This document shows positions 36,351-50,400 of a DNA stretch of 64,000 bases, piece after piece (position 1 is the stretch's first letter; the number at the start of each line of letters is the position of its first letter). The stretch is taken from positions 4,590,001 through 4,654,000 of the forward strand of contig NC_079876.1 in the NCBI RefSeq assembly GCF_029227915.1. Direction: 5' to 3'. The translations under genes and the position numbers were made by a program. The DNA is from Hydractinia symbiolongicarpus (Eukaryota; Cnidaria; Hydrozoa; Anthoathecata; Hydractiniidae). The notes under the pieces are model-generated. The model made no database searches, was not told where the DNA came from, and was given only the letters and a program-made list of their open reading frames with translations.

Positions 36351-38213
36351 TACATGTTGGTACGAATATGTGACTCAACCGTTGTAACTCAAACGGATTG
36401 ATACTGTTAGAAAGTCAATGAAATGTAGTTTTTGAAACTTTCGCTATTTCTTCTGCTAGCGATAACGGATAGGATTGGTCCCACAGTAAAAAATGACTTA
36501 TTTGTCTAAACTCTTAAATGAAGCGCTTCCACAGCGCCCTGCGTAATCGCTGATTTGCGGTAATCACGTCAAATTAAGAAGAATGTTTTTTCTTGGAGTC
36601 CATTTGTGTCATCTATCACATTGATCAGGTCACAGTCCAAAATCAGTTCAATTATGTGCCACAGTCAATCGTTTTACTGTTAAAAGCCATACAACTTAGT
36701 AATACCGGAAAAATATCGCTAAATACATGTTGGTACGAATATGTGACTCAACCGTTGTAACTCAAACGGATTGATACTGTTAGAAAGTCAATGAAATGTA
36801 GTTTTTGAAACTGTCGCTATTTCTTCAGCTAGCGATAACGGATAGGATTGGTCCCATAGCAAAATTTGACTTATTTATCTAATTTTTTAAATGAAGCGCT
36901 ACCACAGCGCCCAGTGTAATCGCTGAGTTCCGGCAATCACGTCAAATTAAGAAGAATGTTATTTCTTGGAGTCCAATTGTCTCACTTATAACATTTATAA
37001 GGTCACAGTCCAAAATCAGTTCAATTATGTGCCACAGTCAATCGTTTTACTGTTAAAAGCCATACAACTTAGTAATACCGGAAAAATATCGCTAAATACA
37101 TGTTGGTACGAATATGTGACTCAACCGTTGTAACTCAAACGGATTGATACTGTTAGAAATTCAATGAAATGTAGTTTTTGAAACTGTCGCTATTTCTTCA
37201 GCTAGCGATAACGGATAGGATTGGTCCCACAGCAAAAAATGACTTATTTGTCTAAACTCTTAAATGAAGCGCTACCACAGCGCCCTGCGTAATCGCTGAT
37301 TTGCGGTAATCACGTCAAATTAAGAAGAATGTTTTTTCTTGGAGTCCATTTGTGTCATCTATCACATTGATCAGGTCACAGTCCAAAATCAGTTTAATTT
37401 TGTGACACAGTCAATCGTTTTACTGTTAAAAGCCATACAACTTAGTAATACCGGAAAAATATCGCTAAATACATGTTGGTACGAATATGTGACTCAACCG
37501 TTGTAACTCAAACGGATTGATACTGTTAGAAAGTCAATGAAATGTAGTTTTTGAAACTGTCGCTATTTCTTCAGCTAGCGATAACGGATAGGATTGGTCC
37601 CACAGTAAAAAATGACTTATTTGTCTAAACTCTTAAATGAAGCGCTACCACAGCGCCCTGCGTAATCGCTGATTTGCGGTAATCACGTCAAATTAAGAAG
37701 AATGTTTTTTCTTGGAGTCCATTTGTGTAATCTATCACATTGATCAGGTCACAGTCCAAAATCAGTTCAATTATGTGCCACAGTCAATCGTTTTACTGTT
37801 AAAAGCCATACAACTTAGTAATACCGGAAAAATATCGCTAAATACATGTTGGTACGAATATGTGACTCAACCGTTGTAACTCAAACGGATTGATACTGTT
37901 AGAAAGTCAATGAAATGTAGTTTTTGAAACTGTCGCTATTTCTTCAGCTAGCGATAACGGATAGGATTGGTCCCACAGTTAAAAATGACTTATTAATCTA
38001 AATTTTTAATTGCAGCGCTACCACAGCGCCTAGTGAAATCGCTGAGTTTCGGCAATCATTGCAAATTAAGAAGAATGTTATGTCTTGGTGGCCAATTGTG
38101 TCACTTTCACATTTTTAAAGTCCTAGTCCATAATCAGTTCAATTAAGTCTCACAGTCAATCGTTTCACTGTTAAAAGCCATACAACTTAGTAATACCGAA
38201 AATGATCGCTAAA
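36351..38213. repeat. Run of five monomers of one subfamily
   Basis: Marks 36351, 36724, 37097, 37470, 37843, 38214 (four 373-bp intervals, then 371). All read GTGACTCAACCG, GATACTGTTAG and GCTAGCGATAACGG. They differ mainly in which of two right halves they carry (CAGCAAAATTTG with GCGCCCAG, or CAGTAAAAAATG with GCGCCCTGCG), an alternation that looks like conversion patches. The last unit switches to the TAGTGAAATCGC class. Confidence 0.82.
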
Positions 38214-38958
38214 TACATGTTGGTACCAATATGTGACTCAACCGTTGTAACTCAAACGGATTGATACTGTTAGAAAGTCAATGAAGTGTAGTTTTTGAAA
38301 CTGTCGCTATTTCTTCAGCGCGCGATAACGGATAGGATTGGTTCCATAATATAAAAACGTCTTTTTTTATCTTAATTCTTAAATGAAGTGCTACTACAAA
38401 TCCCAGTGTAGTCGCTGAGTTTCGGCAATCATTTCATATTAGGAAGAATGTTATTTCTTAGAGTCCAATTGTCTCACTTTCACATTGATAAGGTCACATT
38501 CCATAATCAGTTCAATTAAATCCCACAGTCAATCGTTTCACTGTTAAAAGCCATACAACCTAGTAATATCAGAAAAATATCGCTAAGTACATGTTGGTAC
38601 GAATATGTGACCCAACCGTTGTAACTCAAACGGATTGACACCGTTAGAACGTCAATGAAGTGTAGTTTTTGAAACTGTCGCTATTTCTTCAGCGCGATAA
38701 CGGATAGGATTGGTCCCACAGTAAAGAACGACTTATTTACCTAAATTTTTAAATAAAGCGCTACCACATCGCCCAGTGTAATCGCTGAGCTCCGGCAATC
38801 ACGTCAAATTAAGAAGAATGTTTTTTCTTGGAGTCCATTTGTGTCATTTATCACATTGATCAGGTCACGGTCCAAAGTTAGTTCAACTAAGTCCCACAGT
38901 CAATCGTTTCACTGTTAAAAGCGATGCAACCTAGTAACATCAGATAAATATCGCTAAA

Positions 38959-40423
38959 TACATGTTGGTACGAAAATGTGACCCAAATGTTGAAAGTCAA
39001 ACGGACTGACACCGTTAAAAAGTCAATGAAATGTAGTTTTTGAAACTGTCGCTATTTCTTCAGCGCGCGATAACGGCTAGGATTGGTCCCACAGTAAAAA
39101 ATGACTTTTTATCTTAAATCTTAAATGAAGTGCTACCACAGAGCCCAGTGTAGTCGCTGAGTTTCGGCAATCATTTCATATTAGAAAGAATGTTTTTTCT
39201 TGGAGTCCAATTGTCTCATCCAAAGTTAGTTCAACTAAGTCCCACAGTCAATCGTTTTACTGTTAAAAGCGATGCAACCTAGTAATCTGAGAATAATAAC
39301 GCTGAACACATGTTGATATGAATATGTGACCCAACCGTTAAAACTCTAACGGACTGGCACCGTTAGAAAGTCAATGAAATGTAGTTTTTGAAACTGTCGC
39401 TATTTCCTCATTGCACGATAACGGCTAGGATTGCTTCCAGAGTTAAAAATGACTTATTAATCTAAATTTTTAAATGAAGCGCTACCACAGCGCCCAGTGT
39501 AATCGCTGAGTTCCGGCAATCATGTCAAATTAAGAAGAATGTTATTTCTTGGAGTCCAATTTCCTCATTAATCACTTTTATCAGGTCACAGTCCAAAGTT
39601 AGTTCAATTAAGTCCCACAGTCAATCGTTTCACTGTTAAAAGCGATGCAACCTAGTAATATCAGATAAATATCGCTAAATACATGTTGGTACGAATATGT
39701 GATTTAACCGTTGAAACTATAACGGACCGGCACCGTTAGAAAGTTAATGAAATGTAATTTTTGAAACTGTCGCTATTTCTTCAGCGCGCGATAGCGGCTA
39801 GGATTGGTCCCACAGTGAAACATGACTTTTTATCTTAATTTATAATTGAAGCGCTACCACAGCGCCCAGTGTAATCGCTGAGTTTCAGCAATCATTTCAT
39901 ATTAAGAGGAATGTTACTTCTTGGAGTCCAATTGTCTCACTTTCCCATTTATAAGGTTACAGTCCATAATCAGTTCAATTAAATCCCACACTCAATCGTT
40001 TCACTGTTAAAAGCGATGCAACCTAGTAATATCAGATAAATATCGCTAAATACATGTTGGTACGAAAATGTGACACAACCGTTGAAACTCAAACGGACTG
40101 ACACCGTTAAAAAGTCAATGAAATGTAGTTTTTGAAACTGTCGCTACATCTTCAGCGCGCGATAACGGCTAGGATTGCTTCCAGAGTTAAAAATGAGTTA
40201 TTAATCTAAATTTTTAAATGAAGCGCTACCACAGCGCCCAGTGTAATCGCTGAGTTCCGGCAATCACGTCAAATTAAGAAGAATGTTACTTCTTGGACTC
40301 CAATTGTCTCACTTATAAGATTTATAAGGTCACGGTCCAAAGTTAGTTCAACTAAGTATCACAGTCAATCGGTTCACTGTTAAAAGCGATGCAACCTAGT
40401 AATATCAGATAAATATCGCTAAA
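38959..40423. repeat. 1465-bp four-monomer higher-order repeat, copy 1
   Basis: Intervals 348, 373, 371, 373. Monomer order: CCCAAATGTTG (348 bp, ends CTGAGAATAA); CTCTAACGG with GCTTCCAGAG; TTTAACCG with GCGATAGCGG; ACACAACCG with GTCGCTACATC. Upstream, the change from domain D class to this class is sharp at about 38880-38900, inside a monomer. Confidence 0.88.
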
Positions 40424-41887
40424 TACATGTTGGTACGAAAATGTGACCCAAATGTTGAAAGTCAAACGGACTGACACCGTTAAAAAGTCAATGAAATGTA
40501 GTTTTTGAAACTGTCGCTATTTCTTCAGCGCGCGATAACGGCTAGGATTGGTTCCACAGTAAAAAATGAATTTTTATCTTAAATCTTAAATGAAGTGCTA
40601 CCACAGAGCCCAGTGTAGTCGCTGAGTTTCGGCAATCATTTCATATTAGGAAGAATGTTTTTTCTTGGAGTCCAATTGTCTCATCCAAAGTTAGTTCAAC
40701 TAAGTCCCACAGTAAATCGTTTCACAGTTAAAAGCGATGCAACCTAGTAATCTGAGAATAATAACGCTGAACACATGTTGATATGAATATGTGACCCAGC
40801 TGTTGAAACTCTAACGGACTGGCACCGTTAGAAAGTCAATGAAATGTAGTTTTTGAAACTGTCGCTATTTCCTCATTGCGCGATAACGGCTAGGATTGCT
40901 TCCAGAGTTAAAAATGACTTATTAATCTAAATTTTTAAATGAAGCGCTACCACAGCGCCCAGTGTAATCGCTGAGTTCCGGCAATCATGTCAAATTAAGA
41001 AGAATGTTATTTCTTGGAGTCCAATTTCCTCATTTATCACATTTATCAGGTCACAGTCCAAAGTTAGTTCAATTAAGTCCCACAGTCAATCGTTTCACTG
41101 TTAAAAGCGATGCAACCTAGTAATATCAGATAAATATCGCTAAATACATGTTGGTACGAATATGTGATTTAACCGTTGAAACTATAACGGACCAGCACCG
41201 TTAGAAAGTTAATGAAATGTAATTTTTGAAACTGTCGCTATTTCTTCAGCGCGCGATAGCGGCTAGGATTGGTCCCACAGTGAAACATGACTTTTTATCT
41301 TAATTTATAATTGAAGCGCTACCACAGCGCCCAGTGTATCGCTGAGTTTCAGCAATCATTTCATATTAAGAAGAATGTTATTTCTTGGAGTCCAATTGTC
41401 TCACTTTCCCATTTATAAGGTTACAGTCCATAATCAGTTCAATTAAATCCCACACTCAATCGTTTCACTGTTAAAAGCGATGCAACCTAGTAATATCAGA
41501 TAAATATCGCTAAATACATGTTGGTACGAAAATGTGACACAACCGTTGAAACTCAAACGGACTGACACCGTTAAAAAGTCAATGAAATGTAGTTTTTGAA
41601 ACTGTCGCTACATCTTCAGCGCGCGATAACGGCTAGGATTGCTTCCAGAGTTAAAAATGAGTTATTAATCTAAATTTTTAAATGAAGCGCTACCACAGCG
41701 CCCAGTGTAATCGCTGAGTTCCGGCAATCACGTCAAATTAAGAAGAATGTTACTTCTTGGACTCCAATTGTCTCACTTATAAGATTTATAAGGTCACGGT
41801 CCAAAGTTAGTTCAACTAAGTATCACAGTCAATCGGTTCACTGTTAAAAGCGATGCAACCTAGTAATATCAGATAAATACCGCTAAA
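40424..41887. repeat. 1465-bp four-monomer higher-order repeat, copy 2
   Basis: Intervals 348, 373, 370, 373. Same four monomer classes as copy 1. A one-base loss (GTGTATCGC for GTGTAATCGC) near 41336 gives the 370-bp interval. Shares ATGAATTTTTATC and CAGTAAATCG with copy 3, so copies 2 and 3 are closer to each other than to copy 1. Confidence 0.9.
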
Positions 41888-43352
41888 TACATGTTGGTAC
41901 GAAAATGTGACCCAAATGTTGAAAGTCAAACGGACTGACACCGTTAAAAAGTCAATGAAATGTAGTTTTTGAAACTGTCGCTATTTCTTCAGCGCGCGAT
42001 AACGGCTAGGATTGGTTCCACAGTAAAAAATGAATTTTTATCTTAAATCTTAAATGAAGTGCTACCACAGAGCCCAGTGTAGTCGCTGAGTTTCGGCAAT
42101 CATTTCATATTAGGAAGAATGTTTTTTCTTGGAGTCCAATTGTCTCATCCAAAGTTAGTTCAACTAAGTCCCACAGTAAATCGTTTCACAGTTAAAAGCG
42201 ATGCAACCTAGTAATCTGAGAATAATAACGCTGAACACATGTTGATATGAATATGTGACCCAGCTGTTGAAACTCTAACGGACTGGCACCGTTAGAAAGT
42301 CAATGAAATGTAGTTTTTGAAACTGTCGCTATTTCCTCATTGCGCGATAACGGCTAGGATTGCTTCCAGAGTTAAAAATGACTTATTAATCTAAATTTTT
42401 AAATGAAGCGCTACCACAGCGCCCAGTGTAATCGCTGAGTTCCGGCAATCATGTCAAATTAAGAAGAATGTTATTTCTTGGAGTCCAATTTCCTCATTTA
42501 TCACATTTATCAGGTCACAGTCCAAAGTTAGTTCAATTAAGTCCCACAGTCAATCGTTTCACTGTTAAAAGCGATGCAACCTAGTAATATCAGATAAATA
42601 TCGCTAAATACATGTTGGTACGAATATGTGATTTAACCGTTGAAACTATAACGGACCGGCACCGTTAGAAAGTTAATGAAATGTAATTTTTGAAACTGTC
42701 GCTATTTCTTCAGCGCGCGATAGCGGCTAGGATTGGTCCCACAGTGAAACATGACTTTTTATCTTAATTTATAATTGAAGCGCTACCACAGCGCCCAGTG
42801 TAATCGCTGAGTTTCAGCAATCATTTCATATTAAGAAGAATGTTATTTCTTGGAGTCCAATTGTCTCACTTTCCCATTTATAAGGTTACAGTCCATAATC
42901 AGTTCAATTAAATCCCACACTCAATCGTTTCACTGTTAAAAGCGATGCAACCTAGTAATATCAGATAAATATCGCTAAATACATGTTGGTACGAAAATGT
43001 GACACAACCGTTGAAACTCAAACGGACTGACACCGTTAAAAAGTCAATGAAATGTAGTTTTTGAAACTGTAGCTACTTCTTCAGCGCGCGATAACGGCTA
43101 GGATTGCTTCCAGAGTTAAAAATGAGTTATTAATCTAAATTTTTAAATGAAGCGCTACCACAGCGCCCAGTGTAATCGCTGAGTTCCGGCAATCACGTCA
43201 AATTAAGAAGAATGTTACTTCTTGGACGCCAATTGTCTCACTTATAAGATTTATAAGGTCACGGTCCAAAGTTAGTTCAACTAAGTATCACAGTCAATCG
43301 GTTCACTGTTAAAAGCGATGCAACCTAGTAATATCAGATAAATATCGCTAAA
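41888..43352. repeat. 1465-bp four-monomer higher-order repeat, copy 3
   Basis: Intervals 348, 373, 371, 373. Near identical to copy 2 by eye. Its fourth monomer reads GTAGCTACTTC where copies 1 and 2 read GTCGCTACATC, showing partial replacement within the unit. Confidence 0.9.
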
Positions 43353-44444
43353 TACATGTTGGTACGAAAATGTGACCCAAATGTTGAAAGTCAAACGGAC
43401 TGACACTGTTAAAAAGTCAATGAAATTTAGTTTTTGAAACTGTCGCTATTTCTTCAGCGCGCGATAACGGCTAGGATTGGTTCCACAGTAAAAAATGACT
43501 TTTTTTCTTAAATCTTAAATGAAGTGCTACCACAGAGCCCAGTGTAGTCGCTGAGTTTCGGCAATCATTTCATATTAGGAAGAATGTTTTTTCTTGGAGT
43601 CCAATTGTCTCATCCAAAGTTAGTTCAACTAAGTCCCACAGTAAATCGTTTCACAGTTAAAAGCGATGCAACCTAGTAATCTGAGAATAATAACGCTGAA
43701 CACATGTTGATATGAATATGTGACCCAGCTGTTGAAACTCTAACGGACTGGCACCGTTAGAAAGTCAATGAAATGTAGTTTTTGAAACTGTCGCTATTTC
43801 CTCATTGCGCGATAACGGCTAGGATTGCTTCCAGAGTTAAAAATGACTTATTAATCTAAATTTTTAAATGAAGCGCTACCACAGCGCCCAGTGTAATCGC
43901 TGAGTTCCGGCAATCATGTCAAATTAAGAAGAATGTTATTTCTTGGAGTCCAATTTCCTCATTTATCACATTTATCAGGTCACAGTCCAAAGTTAGTTCA
44001 ATTAAGTCCCACAGTCAATCGTTTCACTGTTAAAAGCGATGCAACCTAGTAATATCAGATAAATATCGCTAAATACATGTTGGTACGAATATGTGATTTA
44101 ACCGTTGAAACTATAACGGACCGGCACCGTTAGAAAGTTAATGAAATGTAATTTTTGAAACTGTCGCTATTTCTTCAGCGCGCGATAGCGGCTAGGATTG
44201 GTCCCACAGTGAAACATGACTTTTTATCTTAATTTATAATTGAAGCGCTACCACAGCGCCCAGTGTAATCGCTGAGTTTCAGCAATCATTTCATATTAAG
44301 AAGAATGTTATTTCTTGGAGTCAAATTGTCTCACTTTCCCATTTATAAGGTTACAGTCCATAATCAGTTCAATTAAATCCCACACTCAATCGTTTCACTG
44401 TTAAAAGCGATGCAACCTAGTAATATCAGATAAATATCGCTAAA
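43353..44444. repeat. 1465-bp four-monomer higher-order repeat, copy 4 (three monomers)
   Basis: Intervals 348, 373, 371. The fourth monomer, at 44445, starts in the same class (GTGACACAACCG) but turns into the GCGCAATAACGG / AAAGAACGAC class of domain F. Private changes include GACACTGTTAA and GAAATTTAG near 43405-43430. Confidence 0.87.
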
Positions 44445-47400
44445 TACATGTTGGTACGAATATGTGACACAACCGTTGAAACTCAAACGGACTGACACCG
44501 TTAAAAAGTCAATGAAATGTAGTTTTTGAAACTGTAGCTACTTCTTCAGCGCGCAATAACGGCTAGGATTGGTCCCACAGTAAAGAACGACTTATTTATC
44601 TAAATTTTTAAATGAATCGCTACCACAGCGCCCAGTGTAATCGCTGAGTTCCGGCAATCACGTCAAATTAAGAAGAATGTTATTTCTTGGAGTCCAATTG
44701 TCTCACTTATAACATTTATAAGGTCACGGTCCAAAGTTAGTTCAACTAAATCCCACAGTCAATCGTTTCATTGTTAAAAGCGATGCAACCCTAGTAATAT
44801 CAGATAAATATCGCTAAATACATGTTGGTACGAAAATGTGACCCAACCGTTGAAAGTCAAACGGACTGACACCGTCAAAAAGTCAATGAAATGTTGTTTT
44901 TGAAACTATTGTTACTTCTTCAGCGCGCAATAACGGCTAGGATTGGTCCCACAGTAAAAAATGACTTTTTATCTTAATTCTTAAATGAAGTGCTACCACA
45001 GAGCCCAGTGTAGTTGCTGAGTTTCGGCAATCATTTCATATTAGGAAGAATGTTTTTTCTTGGAGTCCAATTGTCTCATTCATCACATTTATCAGGTCAC
45101 GGTCCAAAGTTAGTTTAATTTAGTCCCACAGTCAATCGCTTCACTGTTAAAAGCTATGCAACCTAGTAATATCAGATAAATATCGCTAAATACATGTTGG
45201 TACGAAAATGTGACACAACCGTTGAAACTCAAACGGACTGACACCGTTAAAAAGTCAATGTAATGTAGTTTTTGAAACTGTCGCTTATTCTTCAGTGCAC
45301 GATAACGGCCAGGATTGGTAACACAGTTAAAAATGACTTATTAATCTAAATTTTTAATTGAAGCCCTACCACAGCGCCCAGTGAAATCGCTGAGTTTCGG
45401 CAATCATTTCAAATTAAGCAGAATGTTATTTCTTGGAGTCCATTTGTGTCATCTATCACATTGATCATGTCACAGTCCAAAGTTAGTTCAATTAAGTCCC
45501 ACAGTCAATCGTTTCATAGTTAAAAGCGATGTAACCTAGTAATATCAGAAAAATATCGCTAAATACATGTTGGTGCGAATATGTGACCAAACCGTTTTAG
45601 CTGGAACGGACTGAATCCGTTAGAAAGTCAATATAATGTAGTTTTTGAAACTGTCACTATTTCCTCAGCGCACGATAACGGATAGGATTGGTCCCACAGT
45701 AAAGAATGACTTATTTGTCTAAACTCTTAAATGAAGCGCTACCACAGCGGGCAGTGTAATCGCTGAGCTCCGGCAATCACGTCAAATTAAAAAGAATGTT
45801 ATTTCCTGGAGTCCAATTGTCTCATTTTTCACATTTATCAGGTCACAGTCAAAAGTTAGTTCAATTAAGTCCCACAGCCAATCGTTTTATTATTAAAAGC
45901 GATGCAACCTAGTAATATCAAAAAAATATCGCTAAATACATGTTGGTACGAATATGTAACACAACCGTTGTAACTCAAACGGACTGACACCGTTAGAAAG
46001 TCAATGAAATGTAGTTCTTGAAACTGTCGCTATTTCTTCAGCGCGCGATAACGGCTAGGATTGGTTCCATAATATAAAAACGATTTTTTTTATCTTAATC
46101 ACGTCAAATTAAGAAGAATGTTATTTCTTGGAGTCCAATTGTCTCATTTATCACATTTATCAGGTCACAGTCCAAAGTTAGTTCAATTAAGTCCAACAGT
46201 CAATCGTTTCTTAGTTAAAAGCGATGCAACCTAGTAATATTAGAAACATATCGCTAAATACATGTTGGTACGAATATGTGACCAAACCGTTGTAACTGAA
46301 ACGGACTGACACCGTTAAAAAGTCAATGGATTGTAGTTTTTGAAGCTGTAGCTACTTTTTCAGCGCGCGATAACGGCTAGGATTGGTCCAACAGTAAAAA
46401 ATGACTTTTTATCTTAAATCTTAAATGAAGTGCTACCACAGAGCCCAGTGTAGTCGCTGAGTTTCGGCAATCATTTCATATTAGGAGGAATGTTTTTTCT
46501 TGGAGTCCAATTGTCTCATCCAAAGTTAGTTCAACTAAGTCCCACAGTCAATCGTTTCACTGTTAAAAGCGATGCAACCTAGTAATCTGAGAATAATAAC
46601 GCTGAACACATGTTGATATGAATATGTGACCCAACCGTTAAAACTCTAACGGACTGGCACCGTTAGAAAGTCAATGAAATGTAGTTTTTGAAACTGTCGC
46701 TATTTCCTCATTGCGCGATAACGGCTATAATTGCTTCCAGAGATAAAAATGACTTATTAATCTAAATTTTTAAATGAAGCGCTACCACAGCGCCCGGTGT
46801 AATCGCTGAGTTCCGGCAATCATGTCAAATTAAGAAGAATGTTATTTCTTGGAGTCCAATTTCCTCATTTATCACATTTATCAGGTCACAGTCCAAAGTT
46901 AGTTCAATTAAGTCCCACAGTCAATCGTTTCACTGTTAAAAGCGATGCAACCTAGTAATATCAGATAAATATCGCTAAATACATGTTGGTACGAATATGT
47001 GATTTAACCGTTGAAACTATAACGGACCGGCACCGTTAGAAAGTTAATGAAATGTAATTTTTGAAACTGTCGCTATTTCTTCAGCGCGCGATAGCGGCTA
47101 GGATTGGTCCCACAGTGAAACATGACTTTTTATCTTAATTTATAATTGAAGCGCTACCACAGCGCCCAGTGTAATCGCTGAGTTTCAGCAATCATTTCAT
47201 ATTAAGAAGAATGTTATTTCTTGGAGTCCAATTGTCTCACTTTCCCATTTATAAGGTTACAGTCCATAATCAGTTCAATTAAATCCCACACTCAATCGTT
47301 TCACTGTTAAAAGCGATGCAACCTAGTAATATCAGATAAATATCGCTAAATACATGTTGGTACGAAAATGTGACACAACCGTTGATAATCAAACGGACTG

Positions 47401-47473
47401 ACACCGTTAAAAAGTCAATGAAATGTAGTTTTTGAAACTGTCGCTATTTCTTCAGCGCGCGATAACGGCTAGG
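44445..47473. repeat. Mosaic stretch: partial copies of two higher-order units
   Basis: Marks 44445, 44819, 45191, 45564, 45937, 46259, 46607, 46980, 47351. The part 44445-46395 follows the same monomer series as 52845-54790 (offset 8400-8401; intervals 374, 372, 373, 373, 322). At about 46395, inside a monomer, it switches to the 348-bp CTGAGAATAA series of domain E (intervals 348, 373, 371). It therefore joins an older partial copy of the domain F unit to a partial copy of the domain E unit. Confidence 0.82.
45937..46258. repeat. 322-bp deleted monomer (4 of 6), distant domain
   Basis: Same deletion but reading TCTTAATCACGTC (one base different from domain B) near 46094-46106. It is again preceded by the GTGCGAATATG monomer at 45564. 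It lies 25.8 kb from the last copy in domain B, with no 322-bp unit between them. Confidence 0.87.
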
Positions 47474-50400
47474 ATTGGTTCCACAGTAAAAAATGACTTT
47501 TTATCTTAAATCTTAAATGAAGTGCTACCACAGAGCCCAGTGTAGTCGCTGAGTTTCGGCAATCATTTCATATTAGGAAGAATGTTTTTTCTTGGAGTCC
47601 AATTGTCTCATCCAAAGTTAGTTCAACTAAGTCCCACAGTCAATCGTTTCACAGTTAAAAGCGATGCAACCTAGTAATCTGAGAATAATAACGCTGAACA
47701 CATGTTGATATGAATATGTGACCCAGCTGTTGAAACTCTAACGGACTGGCACCGTTAGAAAGTCAATGAAATGTAGTTTTTGAAACTGTCGCTATTTCCT
47801 CATTGCGCGATAACGGCTAGGATTGCTTCCAGAGTTAAAAATGACTTATTAATCTAAATTTTTAAATGAAGCGCTACCACAGCGCCCAGTGTAATCGCTG
47901 AGTTCCGGCAATCATGTCAAATTAAGAAGAATGTTATTTCTTGGAGTCCAATTTCTTCATTTATCACATTTATCAGGTCACAGTCCAAAGTTAGTTCAAT
48001 TAAGTCCCACAGTCAATCGTTTCACTGTTAAAAGCGATGCAACCTAGTAATATCAGATAAATATCGCTAAATACATGTTGGTACGAATATGTGATCTAAC
48101 CGTTGAAACTATAACGGACCGGCACCGTTAGAAAGTCAATGAAATGTAGTTTTTGAAACTGTCGCTATTTCTTCAGCGCGCAATAACGGCTAGGATTGGT
48201 CCCACAGTAAAGAACGACTTATTTATCTAATTTTTTAAATGAATCGCTACCACAGCGCCCAGTGTAATCGCTGAGTTCCGGCAATCACGTCAAATTAAGA
48301 AGAATGTTATTTCTTGGAGTCCAATTGTCTCACTTATAACATTTATAAGGTCACGGTCCAAAGTTAGTTCAACTAAGTCCCACAGTCAATCGTTTCATTG
48401 TTAAAAGCGATGCAACCCTAGTAATATCAGATAAATATCGCTAAATACATGTTGGTACGAAAATGTGACCCAACCGTTGAAAGTCAAACGGACTGACACC
48501 GTTAAAAAGTCAATGAAATGTTGTTTTTGAAACTGTCGTTATTTCTTCAGCGCGCGATAACGGCTAGGATTGGTCCCACAGTAAAAAATGACTTTTTATC
48601 TTAATTCTTAAATGAAGTGCTACCACAGAGCCCAGTGTAGTTGCTGAGTTTCGGCAATCATTTCATATTAGGAAGAATGTTTTTTCTTGGAGTCCAATTG
48701 TCTCATTCATCACATTTATCAGGTCACGGTCCAAAGTTAGTTTAATTTAGTCCCACAGTCAATCGCTTCACTGTTAAAAGCTATGCAACCTAGTAATATC
48801 AGATAAATATCGCTAAATACATGTTGGTACGAAAATGTGACACAACCGTTGAAACTCAAACGGACTGACACCGTTAAAAAGTCAATGTAATGTAGTTTTT
48901 GAAACTGTCGCTTATTCTTCAGTGCACGATAACGGCCAGGATTGGTCCCACAGTTAAAAATGACTTATTAATCTAAATTTTTAATTGAAGCCCTACCACA
49001 GCGCCCAGTGTAATCGCTGAGTTTCAGCAATCATTTCATATTAAAAAGAATGTCATTTCTTGGAGTCCAATTGTCTCACTTTCCCATTTATAAGGTTACA
49101 GTCCATAATCAGTTCAATTAAATCCCACACTCAATCGTTTCACTGTTAAAAGCGATGCAACCTAGTAATATCAGATAAATATCGCTAAATACATGTTGGT
49201 ACGAAAATGTGACACAACCGTTGAAACTCAAACGGACTGACACCGTTAAAAAGTCAATGAAATGTAGTTTTTGAAACTGTAGCTACTTCTTCAGCGCGCA
49301 ATAACGGCTAGGATTGGTCCCACAGTAAAGAACGACTTATTTATCTAATTTTTTAAATGAATCGCTACCACAGCGCCCAGTGTAATCGCTGAGTTCCGGC
49401 AATCACGTCAAATTAAGAAGAATGTTATTTCTTGGAGTCCAATTGTCTCACTTATAACATTTATAAGGTCACGGTCCAAAGTTAGTTCAACTAAGTCCCA
49501 CAGTCAATCGTTTCATTGTTAAAAGCGATGCAACCCTAGTAATATCAGATAAATATCGCTAAATACATGTTGGTACGAAAATGTGACCCAACCGTTGAAA
49601 GTCAGACGGACTGACACCGTTTAAAAGGTCAATGTAATGTAGTTTTTGAAACTGTCGCTTATTCTTCAGAGCACGATAACGGCCAGGATTGGTCCCACAG
49701 TTAAAAATGACTTATTAATCTAAATTTTTAATTGAAGCCCTACCACAGCGCCCAGTGAAATCGCTGAGTTTCGGCAATCATTTCAAATTAAGAAGAATGT
49801 TATTTCTTGGAGTCCATTTGTGTCATCTATCACATTGATCATGTCACAGTCCAAAGTTAGTTCAATTAAGTCCCACAGTCAATCGTTTCATAGTTAAAAG
49901 CGATGTAACCTAGTAATATCAGAAAAATATCGCTAAATAAATGTTGGTGCGAATATGTGACCAAACCGTTTTAGCTGACACGGACTGAATCCGTTAGAAA
50001 GTCAATATAATGTAGTTTTTGAAACTGTCACTATTTCTTCAGCGCACGATAACGGATAGGATTGGTCCCACAGTAAAGAATGACTTATTTGTCTAAACTC
50101 TTAAATGAAGCGCTACCACAGCGGGCAGTGTAATCGCTGAGCTCCGGGAATCACGTCAAATTAAAAAGAATGTTATTTCCTGGAGTCCAATTGTCTCATT
50201 TTTCACATTTATCAGGTCACAGTCAAAAGTTAGTTCAATTAAGTCCCACAGCCAATCGTTTTATTATTAAAAGCGATGCAACCTAGTAATATCAAAAAAA
50301 TATCGCTAAATACATGTTGGTACGAATATGTAACACAACCGTTGTAACTCAAACGGACTGACACCGTTAGAAAGTCAATGAAATGTAGTTCTTGAAACTG

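Larger units (their letters stand above)
29308..38587. repeat. Domain D: uniform 371-374-bp monomers
   Basis: Marks: 29308, 29679, 30052, 30425, 30798, 31172, 31543, 31917, 32288, 32661, 33034, 33407, 33780, 34154, 34525, 34898, 35233, 35606, 35980, 36351, 36724, 37097, 37470, 37843, 38214, 38588. All intervals are 371-374 except one of 335. The 371-bp monomers mostly result from a two-base loss in the core (TCAGCGCGATAACGG). A second subfamily carries TCAGCTAGCGATAACGG, which occurs only in this domain and in domain G. No 348- or 322-bp units and no genes. Confidence 0.92.
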
